Source: Paenibacillus sp. E222 (GTDB taxonomy: Bacteria > Bacillota > Bacilli > Paenibacillales > Paenibacillaceae). Taken from it: DNA of 64,000 nucleotides. This document shows, in pieces, positions 17,361-27,036 of the stretch (position 1 is its first letter; each line of letters starts with the position of its first letter). The translations under genes were made by a program, and so were the position numbers. The stretch is from contig NZ_CP058552.1 of the NCBI RefSeq assembly GCF_013401555.1, forward strand, positions 5,394,001 to 5,458,000, in the 5' to 3' direction. A model generated the notes under the pieces. That model searched no databases and was not told the DNA's origin. It saw only the letters and a list, made by a program, of their open reading frames with translations.

Positions 17361-18722
17361 TCACTCTGTGGGTGTTGTGATTGGCAAGATGACTATGAAG
17401 GTCGTTCCTCGTCCATATTCGCTCTCCACCCGGATGTCCCCTTGATGAAGCGAGACGATCTGCTTTACAATAGCTAGTCCCATACCGCTTCCTTCATATT
17501 TCTGACTGTGGGAACGATCAGCTTTAAAGAATCGGTCAAATATACGCTTTTGGTCTTCCGGGAGAATACCAATACCCGAATCCGATATGCGGATCATCAC
17601 GTTCTTGATATTCTGTTTGATCGTGACGTTAATTCGGGCACCTTCTTCGGAAAATTTGATGGCATTGCCGAAGATATTGATCCACACCTGATTTAACTGG
17701 TCATAATCGGCCGTGATTTTGGTGGGCTGCAAATCAAGATCGATCTGAATGTTACGGGCCGACCATTGGGGTTGAATAGCAACAATTACTCGTCTGATCT
17801 GTTCATCCAGACTGAGCGTGGCGAGCCGCATTTGCAATGATTGAGATTCAAGCAAACTCAGCTTTAGCAGACTATCACTAATTTTGGACATTCGTGCAGT
17901 TTCAGTGATGATAATGTCGAGATAATCGCTTCTTTCGTCATCCGGGAGGTCTACCTGCTTGAGCGCTATAGCAAAACCGGAAATGGAAGTGAGCGGAGAC
18001 TGAACTTCATGGGACACGTTTGCTACGAATTCCCTGCGCATCTGCTCAAGCTGCTTTAGATCGTGCATCATTTCTTCAAAGCTGCGAGCCAAAGTACCTA
18101 TCTCACCTTTTTGTTTAATATTAAGCTTGACGTTGAAATCTCCAGCAGCTATAAGCCGGGTCGCTTCTGTCAATTTTTTGATTGGTCTTACCAGAAAAAT
18201 AGCCGCAATTAGTATCAATAGGCTCCCTGCTAACAAGGAACAAATCAAAAAGGTTACAACAAACTTGATAAGAAATGAGGTGGAAGAGGAAGTGAGGGGC
18301 TCTACAAACATTGCTATGCTTCCCATTTCAGTTTTTATCGGCAATCCCAAGAAGATCGTATCGATTCCATTAACTTGGACTCTTCCTCCATCCAGCACTT
18401 TCTTCACTTGTTCTGTAGTCACTAGGAAAGGATGTTGTCCTTTAAGTTCTCCATAGGATTGAAACTGACCCGTTGCTTTATAGATTCGAATGTGGTAAGA
18501 GTTGAGTTGTTTCATTTCACTTATAAACATTTCTGCTTCGCGTAGAGGCATTGTCTCGTAGATGCGGACGATATCCTGGCCAAAGTCAAGCAAGGAGCCT
18601 TGTAAGTTTTCGTTTAATTTATCTTGAAATATCCAAGTTGTAGCAAGAAAAGAAAGGATTGTGCCCCCGATCACGGAGACCAGAAAGGTCAGGACTACAC
18701 GTGTATAGAGGGAGCCGGTCAC
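17361..18722 (-). CDS. Sensor histidine kinase 1 of the hydrolase region (VanS-like)
   Basis: A 453-aa kinase. Membrane helix 1 lies at 9-32, then an extracellular loop of about 115 residues, helix 2 at 150-178, a HAMP domain at 180-232, then HisKA with the H-box SHEVQSPLTSISG (His near 238, with QS in place of the usual RT) and an ATPase domain (DSGIGI, GSGMGLAIVKQIV). The ATG overlaps the stop of the response regulator gene upstream by four bases, so they are co-translated. Sixty percent or more of its residues appear identical to the kinase at 25669, so it is a duplicate. The ligand is unknown; an envelope or antibiotic signal is plausible because the neighbouring genes encode secreted hydrolases. 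Confidence 0.93.
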   Translation of the reverse strand: MTGSLYTRVVLTFLVSVIGGTILSFLATTWIFQDKLNENLQGSLLDFGQDIVRIYETMPLREAEMFISEMKQLNSYHIRIYKATGQFQSYGELKGQHPFLVTTEQVKKVLDGGRVQVNGIDTIFLGLPIKTEMGSIAMFVEPLTSSSTSFLIKFVVTFLICSLLAGSLLILIAAIFLVRPIKKLTEATRLIAAGDFNVKLNIKQKGEIGTLARSFEEMMHDLKQLEQMRREFVANVSHEVQSPLTSISGFAIALKQVDLPDDERSDYLDIIITETARMSKISDSLLKLSLLESQSLQMRLATLSLDEQIRRVIVAIQPQWSARNIQIDLDLQPTKITADYDQLNQVWINIFGNAIKFSEEGARINVTIKQNIKNVMIRISDSGIGILPEDQKRIFDRFFKADRSHSQKYEGSGMGLAIVKQIVSLHQGDIRVESEYGRGTTFIVILPITTPTE

Positions 18723-19393
18723 TCCTGCACCTCTAGCCGGTAACCAAGTCCCCGCACCGTTTCGATACGAAAATCGGAGATATCGGCAAAACGTTCGCGT
18801 AGACGTTTAATATGCACGTCTATCGTTCGATCATCGCCAGTATAATTAATTCCCCAAACTTGATCGATTAATTGCTCCCGCGTATAGACTTGTCCCGGTA
18901 ATCCAGCAAGTTTATACAATAATTCGAACTCTTTAAGCGGCAAGGTGAACGACTCTGTACCCCTCAGGACCTTATAAGTCTGCCGGTTCAGAATAACGTT
19001 TCCTAATTGGATGGTCTGCGTTAAACCTATACGGTATCGTTTCAACAGTGCCTTGACGCGAGCCATCAACTCAAGCGGATCGAATGGCTTCGTCATATAG
19101 TCATCTGTCCCGAGCTGAAATGCTTGTACTTTCTCCCAGGTCTCGTTTCTTGCCGTCAACATTAGTAACGGAAGATCCGGATTGGCTCTTCGAAGTTCCT
19201 CGCATAATGCCCAACCGTCCATGACTGGCATCATAATATCAAGAATAACCAAATCGACTGGCGTGGAGGTATAGATAGCCAGGGCTTCCTTTCCGTCTAC
19301 GGCGTTGATGGTTGTAAATCCGTCGTTGCGCAAAAATAAACAGACGAGTTTGCGAATGTTCGCATCGTCGTCAGCAACTAATATCGTAGGCAT
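18719..19393 (-). CDS. OmpR/PhoB-family response regulator 1
   Basis: A 224-aa two-domain regulator. The receiver starts MPTILVADDDANIRKLV, with the acceptor Asp in DLVILDIMMPVMDGW (near 50) and the invariant Lys in DYMTKPFDPLELMARV. The winged helix covers 125-224 (NRQTYKVLRGTESFTLPLKEFELLY, YTREQLIDQVWG, DDRTIDVHIKRLRE). The ATG at 19393 follows GGAGAG with eight bases; an earlier GTG at 19402 overlaps that site and is not used. The kinase gene overlaps its 3' end. Regulators of this fold bind direct repeats with an 11-bp period, which is the spacing of the repeats found upstream of the local hydrolase genes, so it is a prime candidate to bind them. Confidence 0.94.
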   Translation of the reverse strand: MPTILVADDDANIRKLVCLFLRNDGFTTINAVDGKEALAIYTSTPVDLVILDIMMPVMDGWALCEELRRANPDLPLLMLTARNETWEKVQAFQLGTDDYMTKPFDPLELMARVKALLKRYRIGLTQTIQLGNVILNRQTYKVLRGTESFTLPLKEFELLYKLAGLPGQVYTREQLIDQVWGINYTGDDRTIDVHIKRLRERFADISDFRIETVRGLGYRLEVQE

Positions 19394-19520
19394 CGTTTCC
19401 ACTCTCCTAAAAAAGATTAATTCTTCAGTTGAGCAAGAGCGAAGAATTCTAAATCATGCTACCTCATTGGTTGAAATCACTCTGTTCTACTATAAATATA
19501 TCTTCTTCAATTGAACAAAA

Positions 19521-19597
19521 GCAGCCGATTACGTGAACTGCACCCCAATTGTTAGATGGTGTCTAACAATTGGGGTGCAGTTCATTTGATCGGCTGC
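19521..19597 (-). repeat. Terminator of serine hydrolase 3 with a 51-bp perfect palindrome inside its loop
   Basis: The outer stem GCAGCCGAT (19521-19529) and ATCGGCTGC (19589-19597) is perfect and, on the minus strand, is followed by TTTTGTT: a normal terminator for the gene ending at 19631. Its loop holds 19534-19584, two exact 23-bp inverted arms (TGAACTGCACCCCAATTGTT and three more bases) around TGGTG. The arms resemble, from memory, terminal repeats of IS3/IS150-type elements; there is no transposase and no clear target duplication. Confidence 0.8.
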
Positions 19598-19630
19598 CTT
19601 CGTTAAACATGCTACCTTACTAGAATTCAT

Positions 19631-21721
19631 CTATTTCAATGAAATTTCAAATTTGGAGCCAACCTCACCTGCAAATACGATGCGGCCGTTCTCTGGTAAA
19701 ACAACTTCATTCTTACCACTGACCACGGTGTGATTAATACAAATCCCCTTTTGATCATATACGGCAAAGGCACCATTTGAAGGCAGTTTAACGGTCATAA
19801 CTTTTCCTTTCACAGTTGCTGGTACCGAAAACCATTTGGCATATCCATCTGCTTGAATCGTTGTTACAGATTGTTTTCCCGAATAGAGTGGTTGAACAAG
19901 TTCCTCACTGGCGTATATGCTACCTACAGCTGTGATGTACTCCACTCCGTTCTTTTCGGCGAAATAAATCTCCTTGGTATCACGTCCAGCCATGCCAGGG
20001 ATCTGAAGCTCAGTGACTGCTTCGTTTGCTCCAATAATCTTGTTATTGGACACATACCCCGGAGTCTCCTTACTCGTATGAATCGGGAGAATTGGTGACG
20101 AATGTAGATAAACTGTTGATGTATATTTCTCATTCACCAGGTAATATTTTTTACCTTCACGCTGCTCCCATGAGGCCGTAATATCCTGGGATAATTCATT
20201 GGCTTCCAGCTTCTCCATTTTATATTCGGAGAAAGCCAATTGTCCAAGTCCTGGCAAGGATATATAAGATCGATACCACAGATAAGTCCTTCCATTCTTC
20301 TCCTTAACGAATTTCAACTTTTCCGTGCCTTCATCGTTAACAAAAGTACCATCCGCTGTATAGGTGTATTTTTGAGCCGGATGACTTGGAGCTGTGGGTG
20401 TGGATACAGTCATTTGTCCAGCAGTATTCATTTCGATCTTCTTAACCGAATTATTGCCGCCATATATACCTGCATTCGTGGCTATTTCTTTAGGTACATC
20501 TGCCTTCACTGGTACACCAAACGATTTTTCTGGCTTCCGTTCTGTAATAATCCCCTTTTCTTCAAGTGCGCTGAGTAATAATTCACTCGCAATGAACTGA
20601 TCTTTGGCACTTGTCCCACCTGATGAGGTAACGGCTGCAGCCAGATTATATTCCGGCAGTACGATTAAAGATGAGTGATACGATATGGTATCTCCACCTT
20701 TCGTAACAGCCTTGATGCCGTATTCACTGAATGGGTACAAATTTACACTATCCCACCCTAACCCGTAAGATATAGACGTATCGCTATCCTCCGGCCACAT
20801 GCCTCTTTTGTATTCTTCTTGCGCCATGGCCTCTACCGACTTACTGGAAAGAATGCCCTCGACCTCTCCCGTGAAAATTTGTGAAAATTTCACAAGATCT
20901 TCAGCAGTGGAATAAATGCCTCCAGTAGCGATGATATTATAATTCTCTTGAGGAAGCTGGCCTTCAACCAAAGGAGAATAGATTCCCGCCATTGCTGCCG
21001 GATCAACCACATCCTGTGGTGTTTTGGTGTGATTCATGTCCAGAGGCTCTGTAATATATTTGTGAATAAATGCAGTAAAGCCCATGCCACTAACTCTTTC
21101 GACTAGAATCTCCGCTAATGTAAAACCATCGTTACAATATACGGAGTACTCTCCTGGATCGGCTTTCAGGTTTTGATTCGCCAATTGATCTAGAAACGTA
21201 TCATGTGAATACGTATCATTATCTCCATACAATGTGGCATTGCTTCCAGTGCTGCCCAACAGACCGGAAGAATGATTCAACAGCATGCGCGGTGTGATTT
21301 GTGTGTAGCGATGATCTTTCATCTTAAAATCAGGTAAATAGTTCACAACAGGCAGATCCAAATCCATCTTTCCCTCGTCAACTAGTTTCATCACAGCGGC
21401 TGTAAGCACCATTTTGCTAGTTGATCCTATGCCATAGATTGTATTTGAAGTAAGAGGCACCTTGTCCCTTAGATCGTTTTTGCCTGTTTGAGCGGACACC
21501 ACAATCTCTCCACCATCAATAAGGGCATATTGCACACTGGTCGTACCGTACGTCTCGGTAAGGATCTTCGCTTTCTCCGCTACAATTTTCTTGGTTGCTT
21601 CATACGTCAGATTGCTGTTGTTACTCGTAGCTGGTGCGGCCAGTACTGACATTGGAGATAACATCATTAACGCCAGAGTTAAGGCGGTGATTGACATTCG
21701 TTTTCCCTTTTGTCGTCCCAT
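19631..21721 (-). CDS. Secreted beta-lactamase-family serine hydrolase (paralogue 3)
   Basis: A 696-aa exported protein, third paralogue of the genes at 11816 and 15037. It has a signal peptide ([24 protein letters not shown]), SxxK in [14 protein letters not shown], a YCN in place of YSN (YSVYCND), and the same C-terminal extension. The Cys substitution does not change the catalytic Tyr or Asn. The ATG lies nine bases after AGGAG. The gene follows the PAF-acetylhydrolase-like gene with 34 bases between, so the two form an operon, and it ends at the palindrome-bearing terminator. No direct-repeat operator was found directly upstream of this operon, unlike paralogues 1 and 2. Confidence 0.92.
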   Translation of the reverse strand: MGRQKGKRMSITALTLALMMLSPMSVLAAPATSNNSNLTYEATKKIVAEKAKILTETYGTTSVQYALIDGGEIVVSAQTGKNDLRDKVPLTSNTIYGIGSTSKMVLTAAVMKLVDEGKMDLDLPVVNYLPDFKMKDHRYTQITPRMLLNHSSGLLGSTGSNATLYGDNDTYSHDTFLDQLANQNLKADPGEYSVYCNDGFTLAEILVERVSGMGFTAFIHKYITEPLDMNHTKTPQDVVDPAAMAGIYSPLVEGQLPQENYNIIATGGIYSTAEDLVKFSQIFTGEVEGILSSKSVEAMAQEEYKRGMWPEDSDTSISYGLGWDSVNLYPFSEYGIKAVTKGGDTISYHSSLIVLPEYNLAAAVTSSGGTSAKDQFIASELLLSALEEKGIITERKPEKSFGVPVKADVPKEIATNAGIYGGNNSVKKIEMNTAGQMTVSTPTAPSHPAQKYTYTADGTFVNDEGTEKLKFVKEKNGRTYLWYRSYISLPGLGQLAFSEYKMEKLEANELSQDITASWEQREGKKYYLVNEKYTSTVYLHSSPILPIHTSKETPGYVSNNKIIGANEAVTELQIPGMAGRDTKEIYFAEKNGVEYITAVGSIYASEELVQPLYSGKQSVTTIQADGYAKWFSVPATVKGKVMTVKLPSNGAFAVYDQKGICINHTVVSGKNEVVLPENGRIVFAGEVGSKFEISLK

Positions 21722-21755
21722 TCACATCATCTCCTGATTTAAATGTTTAGGTTGA

Positions 21756-23210
21756 TTAAAGTTCTTTGGGATCTATAAATTTCACCTCTGGATACAAGTC
21801 GCTCGGTCCCTGAATCAGAGTGCCACCCGTTCCTTTCAATTGCTTATTAAAGAAATCAAGTACATATTGATTTACGATGTTTGCTCCTCTTTTACCATTG
21901 ATGTCTCCTGTGATCCCGGACAGTTTAACCAGCTCCGAATAGAATTGAAGATCCGTGAAATTGAAGTGCTGGGTTCCTTCTATATAAATCACATTTCCCC
22001 CATGTTCAATAACATTTTTCATAATGTGCAGCTCATCTGAAAGAAATTTATTTACTTCGTCATCCGAATTTCTATCATTTTCAAAATTGACTAACCAGTC
22101 TTTAAAACTTCCCGATCTGATGAACATAAACGGCTTGTTTATATCATCTCTATTTTCCACTTCATTCAGTGACCCGTCCATATTAACCCCGGCCTTGATT
22201 CGAGGATCCAAATACGTTGCATTAAACGCCGTTGCACCCCCAAAAGAATGCCCCATCGCACCGATGTTATTTAAATCCATTTTCCCTTTGAATTGACTTT
22301 CAATTGCACCTGAATTCAGCTTTTCGATTTGATTGATTACAAATTCCACGTCTTTTGTCCATATATCCCCAATTTCTCTGCGGTCATCTATGGTTGTCAT
22401 CTTTGTTGTATAGCCCGTTACACGGCCATCCGGAAAAAGGGTCGCAAAGGTGCTGTACGTATGATCGATTGTCGCTACGATAAACCCATGACTGGCCAGA
22501 TTCTCCGCCTGTGATGCTTGTAGAACTCTACTGGTTCCCATACCATGAGATAGCAGTACCACGGGATAAGGACTTGTGGAAGGTAATATTTCTACATTTT
22601 CATAAGAGTTGGTTTGACTATACTTCAAGTAGTCGAGCAAAAATTCGGGCAGTTTTAAAGAAGCAGAGAAGCTCTTAATATACGTTTTGAACATTTCTTT
22701 ATCATTTGGAAACAGCGTGTCACGCTTGTTGTTATTCATGTTCTCCGTAGGATACCAGACTTGAACCATTAGTTCCCTCTTGTCGCTCTGATCTTCAGTT
22801 AAGACTTCGTCTCTGTTCTGGTCCGTAAAATGAAAGGTTTGAGTACCCACTTTCTCTGGACCATCCGGCTTCGGCAAATTAAATACAGGTAGGTATACAG
22901 ACAAGGCAGTAGATATCACAAGTAGAATGACGATTAAGGAAGATAAACTATATTTCAAGAACTTCCCTATTTTTAGATTCACCATTTTTTCGGAATGCCT
23001 GAGTAAAACTATGATTATGAATAGAGCCGTCATGATATATACCAAAAGCAGCTGCCATCTGTATCCCTCAACAAACAATTGAACTAATAATATAACGCTG
23101 CTTCCTATACCCAAACCCAAGCCTGTTTTCTTAGAACTTCTTTTAATAAATAGTAGGTCTATGAGTAACGCGAAACAGGATAGAACTAAAAGTATTTCAA
23201 ATAATCTCAT
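21756..23210 (-). CDS. PAF-acetylhydrolase-like membrane alpha/beta hydrolase
   Basis: A 484-aa protein. Residues 1-115 hold about four hydrophobic helices. The remainder is an alpha/beta hydrolase resembling platelet-activating factor acetylhydrolase isoform II/dienelactone hydrolases: VVLLSHGMGTSRVLQ, ATIDHTYSTFATLFPDGR, the nucleophile elbow GHSFGGATAFN, the acid region GVNMDGSL, and a catalytic His in EGTQHFNFTDL. Family members hydrolyse short acyl esters of lipids or polyesters. The ATG follows AGAGAGGAATT. It is the first gene of a two-gene operon with serine hydrolase 3, so two unrelated secreted or membrane hydrolases are made together. Substrate unknown. Confidence 0.85.
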   Translation of the reverse strand: MRLFEILLVLSCFALLIDLLFIKRSSKKTGLGLGIGSSVILLVQLFVEGYRWQLLLVYIMTALFIIIVLLRHSEKMVNLKIGKFLKYSLSSLIVILLVISTALSVYLPVFNLPKPDGPEKVGTQTFHFTDQNRDEVLTEDQSDKRELMVQVWYPTENMNNNKRDTLFPNDKEMFKTYIKSFSASLKLPEFLLDYLKYSQTNSYENVEILPSTSPYPVVLLSHGMGTSRVLQASQAENLASHGFIVATIDHTYSTFATLFPDGRVTGYTTKMTTIDDRREIGDIWTKDVEFVINQIEKLNSGAIESQFKGKMDLNNIGAMGHSFGGATAFNATYLDPRIKAGVNMDGSLNEVENRDDINKPFMFIRSGSFKDWLVNFENDRNSDDEVNKFLSDELHIMKNVIEHGGNVIYIEGTQHFNFTDLQFYSELVKLSGITGDINGKRGANIVNQYVLDFFNKQLKGTGGTLIQGPSDLYPEVKFIDPKEL

Positions 23211-23263
23211 GTTGAATTCCTCTCTCTTTCATCACGGACATCATCCGAATTGGATTTACTATG

Positions 23264-23290
23264 GAAAAACCGCCCCGCAGGACGGTTTTC
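23264..23290 (-). terminator. Terminator of the tandem alpha/beta hydrolase genes
   Basis: Minus-strand AAAACCGTCC pairs with GGGGCGGTTTTT. It follows the stop codon at 23343 and separates the alpha/beta hydrolase pair from the PAF-acetylhydrolase-like operon. Confidence 0.75.
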
Positions 23291-23342
23291 ATATTCTTTC
23301 ATGCACACCTGGTAAGTCAAAGAGTGTACGTTTATACCATAT

Positions 23343-24332
23343 TTATTTCGCTTCGTTCATAAATGCTCTAACATCTTCAGCAATTTTTTTGAATTGAGTA
23401 TGGTGTAAATAATGTGAACCATCCATTGTGATTACTTTCCCATGTACCGAATCTTTGATCTGCCCTTCATGCAGCGGTATCCATCCTTCTACACCTTCAT
23501 TATTCGCTTGTACAAATAGAAGAAGTGGAAGGTCTTTAGGGAAGGTTAAACCTTGAGCACCTTTAAAATTGGAATAAATATGATCCATCTCGTTTAATGA
23601 CGTGGGATTATACATATTTTTATTCGAGATCATTCTCATTTGCTCAACGGTCTGATCATCAAATGCCAGTCCCTCATAGGGGTCTGCACTCACTTTCATC
23701 ATTAATCTTAAGAGACCTGTATTTCTAAGAAGAGCAAACGTTTTTAATGGGAACTTCGCATCTGTAATACTTGGTTGGGTGGAAACACTACTGTCAATAC
23801 CGACGAAGGCAGTTACCTCATCCGGATATTTGTTCACATAATCAATGCCGTAAATACCTGCAATAGAGTGACCCATGAGCATGTACTGATGAATATCAAG
23901 TTGCTGCAGAGCTTCATGAACTTCACTTACGATATTTTCTGTGGTTCTTTCTTTTTCTGTTCCATCACTTAATCCGTAACCGAAAGGCTCAACTGCAACA
24001 ACTTTGTAATATGGAGATAATTCATCAATAAGCAGCTTGAAATCAAGCGCTGGTGTTGCTGTTCCAAAACCAGGCAGAAGCACAATCGTTTCCTTGCCTT
24101 CACCTTGAATGAGCACATTCATATTTTTCCCGTCTACAGATACGTGCTGACCATAGGGCTCTATCTTTTTCGCCTCTGAATTACTACTAATCACATTTGT
24201 GATATAAACAATACCTAGAAATAAAATAATGGCAATTAAGATTGCTCCTAGTACTTTAAGTATAATATTTCGTACTTTCCTGGCCCTCGATCCATTCTTC
24301 GCTTTCTTTTCCTCTGGTTGTGTCACTCTCAT
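23343..24332 (-). CDS. Membrane-anchored alpha/beta hydrolase (paralogue 2)
   Basis: A 329-aa protein with a basic N-terminus (KKAKNGSRARK), one membrane helix (about 22-48) and an alpha/beta hydrolase domain: LLPGFGTATPALDF, nucleophile elbow GHSIAGIYGID, histidine in DGSHYLHHT. It is highly similar to the genes at 14019 and 24457, so it arose by duplication. The start ATG lies in AGGAGAAGATGAG, a leader nearly identical to that of serine hydrolase 1. A direct-repeat operator at 24419-24440 indicates its own promoter, although the upstream paralogue is only 124 bases away in the same direction. Confidence 0.88.
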   Translation of the reverse strand: MRVTQPEEKKAKNGSRARKVRNIILKVLGAILIAIILFLGIVYITNVISSNSEAKKIEPYGQHVSVDGKNMNVLIQGEGKETIVLLPGFGTATPALDFKLLIDELSPYYKVVAVEPFGYGLSDGTEKERTTENIVSEVHEALQQLDIHQYMLMGHSIAGIYGIDYVNKYPDEVTAFVGIDSSVSTQPSITDAKFPLKTFALLRNTGLLRLMMKVSADPYEGLAFDDQTVEQMRMISNKNMYNPTSLNEMDHIYSNFKGAQGLTFPKDLPLLLFVQANNEGVEGWIPLHEGQIKDSVHGKVITMDGSHYLHHTQFKKIAEDVRAFMNEAK

Positions 24333-24418
24333 CTTCTCCTGTCTTGAACTGTTTGTTGGGTTCTCTTCTCTGCTGCTAATTAAATCTTAACCCGTGAAAA
24401 TGTACTCCCCGTGACGTC

Positions 24419-24440
24419 AATATGAACTGAATATGAACAA
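24419..24440 (-). promoter_or_regulatory. Shared GTTCATA-type direct repeat upstream of alpha/beta hydrolase 2
   Basis: Minus strand: GTTCATATTCAGTTCATA, the best copy of the motif, with the 11-bp period. It starts about 90 bases upstream of the ATG and is followed by TTGACG. A TACATT lies 23 bases after the second unit starts. Confidence 0.7.
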
Positions 24441-24456
24441 GCAAATAAATTAATAT

Positions 24457-25443
24457 TTACCGGGACGTCATAAATCCCCTGAATTTTTCCGCAATTTCTT
24501 TGGCATGGGAACGATACAGATAATGATTCGCTTCCAGCAGCACCACTTCACTATGCACAGTGTTCTCTATTAGCTTCTCATGCTCGGGAATCCAATTCTC
24601 CGCTGCCGGATGATTCTTTTGAATAAAGAAAAGAACAGGGAGATTTACAGGGAACGTTAGCTGTTCAGCTGCTTTAAAGTTAGAATACATGCTCTCTGCC
24701 TCATTTAATTGAGTGGTATTATACATATTTTTTCGGATCAGAATGTTCAATTGTTCTTTGGTCTGCTCATCATATGGTAGTCCATCATAAGGGTCAGCAC
24801 TCAGTTTCAATTGTACTCGCGCAAATCCTAAGTTACGGAACCATTTAATCGGTTGTGTATCTGACGAATCAATCTTCTGTTCACTTATCGCTGGAACACT
24901 GCTATCCAATCCCACGAATGCACTTACTTCGTTTGAATATTTGTTCACATAATCCAGACTATAGATCCCCGATATGGAATGACCCATCAGGATATAGCGA
25001 TCAATATGGAGACTCTGTAACGCGTCATGAATTTCACTTACGATATTTGCCGTACTGCGTTCCTTTTCGGTCTGATCACTTAATCCGTAACCAAAAGGCT
25101 CAATAACAACGACTTTATAATATGGGGATAGCTCTGAGATAAGCGGCTTAAAATCAAGTGCGGGTGACGCTGTTCCAAACCCTGGTAAAAGGACGATCGT
25201 TTCTTCTCCTTTTCCTTGAATGCTGACATTCATCTGTTTTCCATCTACAGACACGCGCTGTCCATACGTTTCCATTCTTTTTTGCTCCGAATGACTGCTG
25301 ATTTTGTTAACGCTATACACGGTGGCCACGAAAAGTAGGATGACTATAACGATTGCACCTAATACTTTAAGCAAAATGTTCAACACTTTTCTCGTTCTGG
25401 TTCCACCCCACGGTTGCTTCTCTGTTTCTGGTGTCACACTCAT
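24457..25443 (-). CDS. Membrane-anchored alpha/beta hydrolase (paralogue 3)
   Basis: A 328-aa protein with a single N-terminal membrane anchor (about 22-48) and an alpha/beta hydrolase domain: LLPGFGTASPALDF, nucleophile elbow GHSISGIYSLD, histidine in EANHYLYRSH. It starts at an ATG in GACAGGAGCAGATG. It is a tandem duplicate of the gene at 23343. A direct-repeat operator at 25529-25546 lies about 90 bases upstream, so it is probably induced together with the other copies. Secretion topology (short inside tail, hydrolase outside) is inferred from the positive-inside rule. Confidence 0.88.
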   Translation of the reverse strand: MSVTPETEKQPWGGTRTRKVLNILLKVLGAIVIVILLFVATVYSVNKISSHSEQKRMETYGQRVSVDGKQMNVSIQGKGEETIVLLPGFGTASPALDFKPLISELSPYYKVVVIEPFGYGLSDQTEKERSTANIVSEIHDALQSLHIDRYILMGHSISGIYSLDYVNKYSNEVSAFVGLDSSVPAISEQKIDSSDTQPIKWFRNLGFARVQLKLSADPYDGLPYDEQTKEQLNILIRKNMYNTTQLNEAESMYSNFKAAEQLTFPVNLPVLFFIQKNHPAAENWIPEHEKLIENTVHSEVVLLEANHYLYRSHAKEIAEKFRGFMTSR

Positions 25444-25528
25444 CTGCTCCTGTCCTCATCTGTTTACTGGTCGTAACAAGCCGTTAATCCAAGCCTAACC
25501 AACCCAGATGTCCTCATCATGACGACAA

Positions 25529-25546
25529 TATGAACGGAGTATGAAC
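25529..25546 (-). promoter_or_regulatory. Shared GTTCATA-type direct repeat upstream of alpha/beta hydrolase 3
   Basis: Minus strand: GTTCATACTCCGTTCATA, 11-bp period. It lies just downstream of the terminator that ends the kinase gene at 25669, so the promoter is isolated from that operon. Confidence 0.7.
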
Positions 25547-25550
25547 TAAC

Positions 25551-25601
25551 AAAAAAGGGCCACGTTTCACATGCGCGGCAGCTTGCATGTGAAACGTGGC
25601 C
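25551..25601 (-). terminator. Strong terminator of the second two-component operon
   Basis: A perfect 17-bp stem, GGCCACGTTTCACATGC with its complement, around a 10-base loop. On the minus strand it is followed by CTTTTTTG. It is the longest simple terminator stem in the window. Confidence 0.92.
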
Positions 25602-25668
25602 TGAAAATATGGTTTAAACAATGAGATGAATATTCTACACATCCACATTATCCTGTAAGTAAGCCTAA

Positions 25669-27036
25669 CTATTCCGTTGGTGGAGTGATGGGCAACGTGA
25701 CAATAAAGGTCGTTCCATGACCAGGTTCACTTTCTACTCGGATGTCCCCTTGATGAAGCGATACAATCTGTTTAACGATGGCAAGTCCCATACCACTGCC
25801 GTCATACTTGCGACTGTGAGAGCGATCCGACTTGAAAAACCGTTCGAATATACGCTTCTGGTCTTCAAGAGGGATACCGATACCTGTGTCGGAGATTCGA
25901 ATAATCACGTTCTTGATATCCTGCTTGGTGCTGGCGTGAATTACACCGCCATCCTTGGAAAATTTGATACCGTTGCTAAGAATATTCGTCCATACCTGGT
26001 TCAACTGATCGTGATCAGCCAAAACTTTAACAGCTTGGAGATCAAGCTCAAAGTGAATATTGCGAGCAGACCATTGTGGCTGGAGAGTTACAATAACCCG
26101 CCTGATCTGTTCATCCAGGCTAAGTGTGCTAAGTTGTGGTTGCTGTGACTGTGATTCAAGCATACTCAGCTTGAGCAGATTATCACTCATTTTGGACATC
26201 CGCTTCGCCTCGGCGATGATAATATCAAGATATCGGCTTCGTTCTTGCTCTGAGAGATTTACTTGTTTCAGCGCTTGAGCATAACCGGATATCGAAGTCA
26301 ACGGAGATTGAACCTCGTGTGACACATTCGTTACGAATTCCCTGCGCATCTGCTCCAACTGCTGCAAATCATGCATCATTTCTTCGAAACTGCGCGCCAG
26401 TGTTCCCAGTTCTCCGGTTTGCTTGATATTCAGCTTGACGTTGAAATCACCAGCAGCGATCCGCTTCGTTGCTTTTGTCAGTTTTTTGATCGGTCTAACC
26501 AAAAATACGGAAGCAATCAGAATGATAATACTTCCTGCAATCAATGAACAGGTTGCAAAGATCGAAGCCCATTGGACGACAAACAAGGAAGAAGGTGGAG
26601 CGAGCGTCTCAAAAAACATGGCTTTCGCTCCCATTTCCGTTTTCACCGGCAAACCTAAAAGAACTGTGGCAATACCGTTCGGATTGTCCTGGACCACGCC
26701 TCCATCTAACACTTTCTTTAGTTGCTCCTTCGTCACCGGGGCCGATTTATGCCCGTTAAGCTTTCCATAAGACTGGAACTGACCCGTTTCATCGTAAATT
26801 CGAATATGATATGAATTCAGTAGTTTCATTCCACTAACGAACGATTCAGCTTCACTTAATGGAAGGGTCTTGTAAATCTGCACGACATCTTGGCCGAAGT
26901 TACGTATGTTAATTTGAGCATTTTCATTCAATTGATCTTCGAATATCATCGTGGACATAAAAAAAGAAATGACTGTGCCGGCGATAACGGAGACCAGAAA
27001 TGTCAGGACCACACGGATATATAACGATCTAATCAT
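25669..27036 (-). CDS. Sensor histidine kinase 2 of the hydrolase region (VanS-like)
   Basis: A 455-aa kinase, a close paralogue of the one at 17361 with the same order: helix at about 9-32, an extracellular domain of about 115 residues, a second helix near 155-180, HAMP, HisKA (H-box SHEVQSPLTSISG, again QS instead of RT) and ATPase (DTGIGI, GSGMGLAIVKQIV). The extracellular part has diverged more than the cytoplasmic part, which suggests a different ligand. The start overlaps the response regulator stop by four bases. It ends 67 bases before a strong terminator, so this operon contains only the two signalling genes. Confidence 0.93.
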   Translation of the reverse strand: MIRSLYIRVVLTFLVSVIAGTVISFFMSTMIFEDQLNENAQINIRNFGQDVVQIYKTLPLSEAESFVSGMKLLNSYHIRIYDETGQFQSYGKLNGHKSAPVTKEQLKKVLDGGVVQDNPNGIATVLLGLPVKTEMGAKAMFFETLAPPSSLFVVQWASIFATCSLIAGSIIILIASVFLVRPIKKLTKATKRIAAGDFNVKLNIKQTGELGTLARSFEEMMHDLQQLEQMRREFVTNVSHEVQSPLTSISGYAQALKQVNLSEQERSRYLDIIIAEAKRMSKMSDNLLKLSMLESQSQQPQLSTLSLDEQIRRVIVTLQPQWSARNIHFELDLQAVKVLADHDQLNQVWTNILSNGIKFSKDGGVIHASTKQDIKNVIIRISDTGIGIPLEDQKRIFERFFKSDRSHSRKYDGSGMGLAIVKQIVSLHQGDIRVESEPGHGTTFIVTLPITPPTE

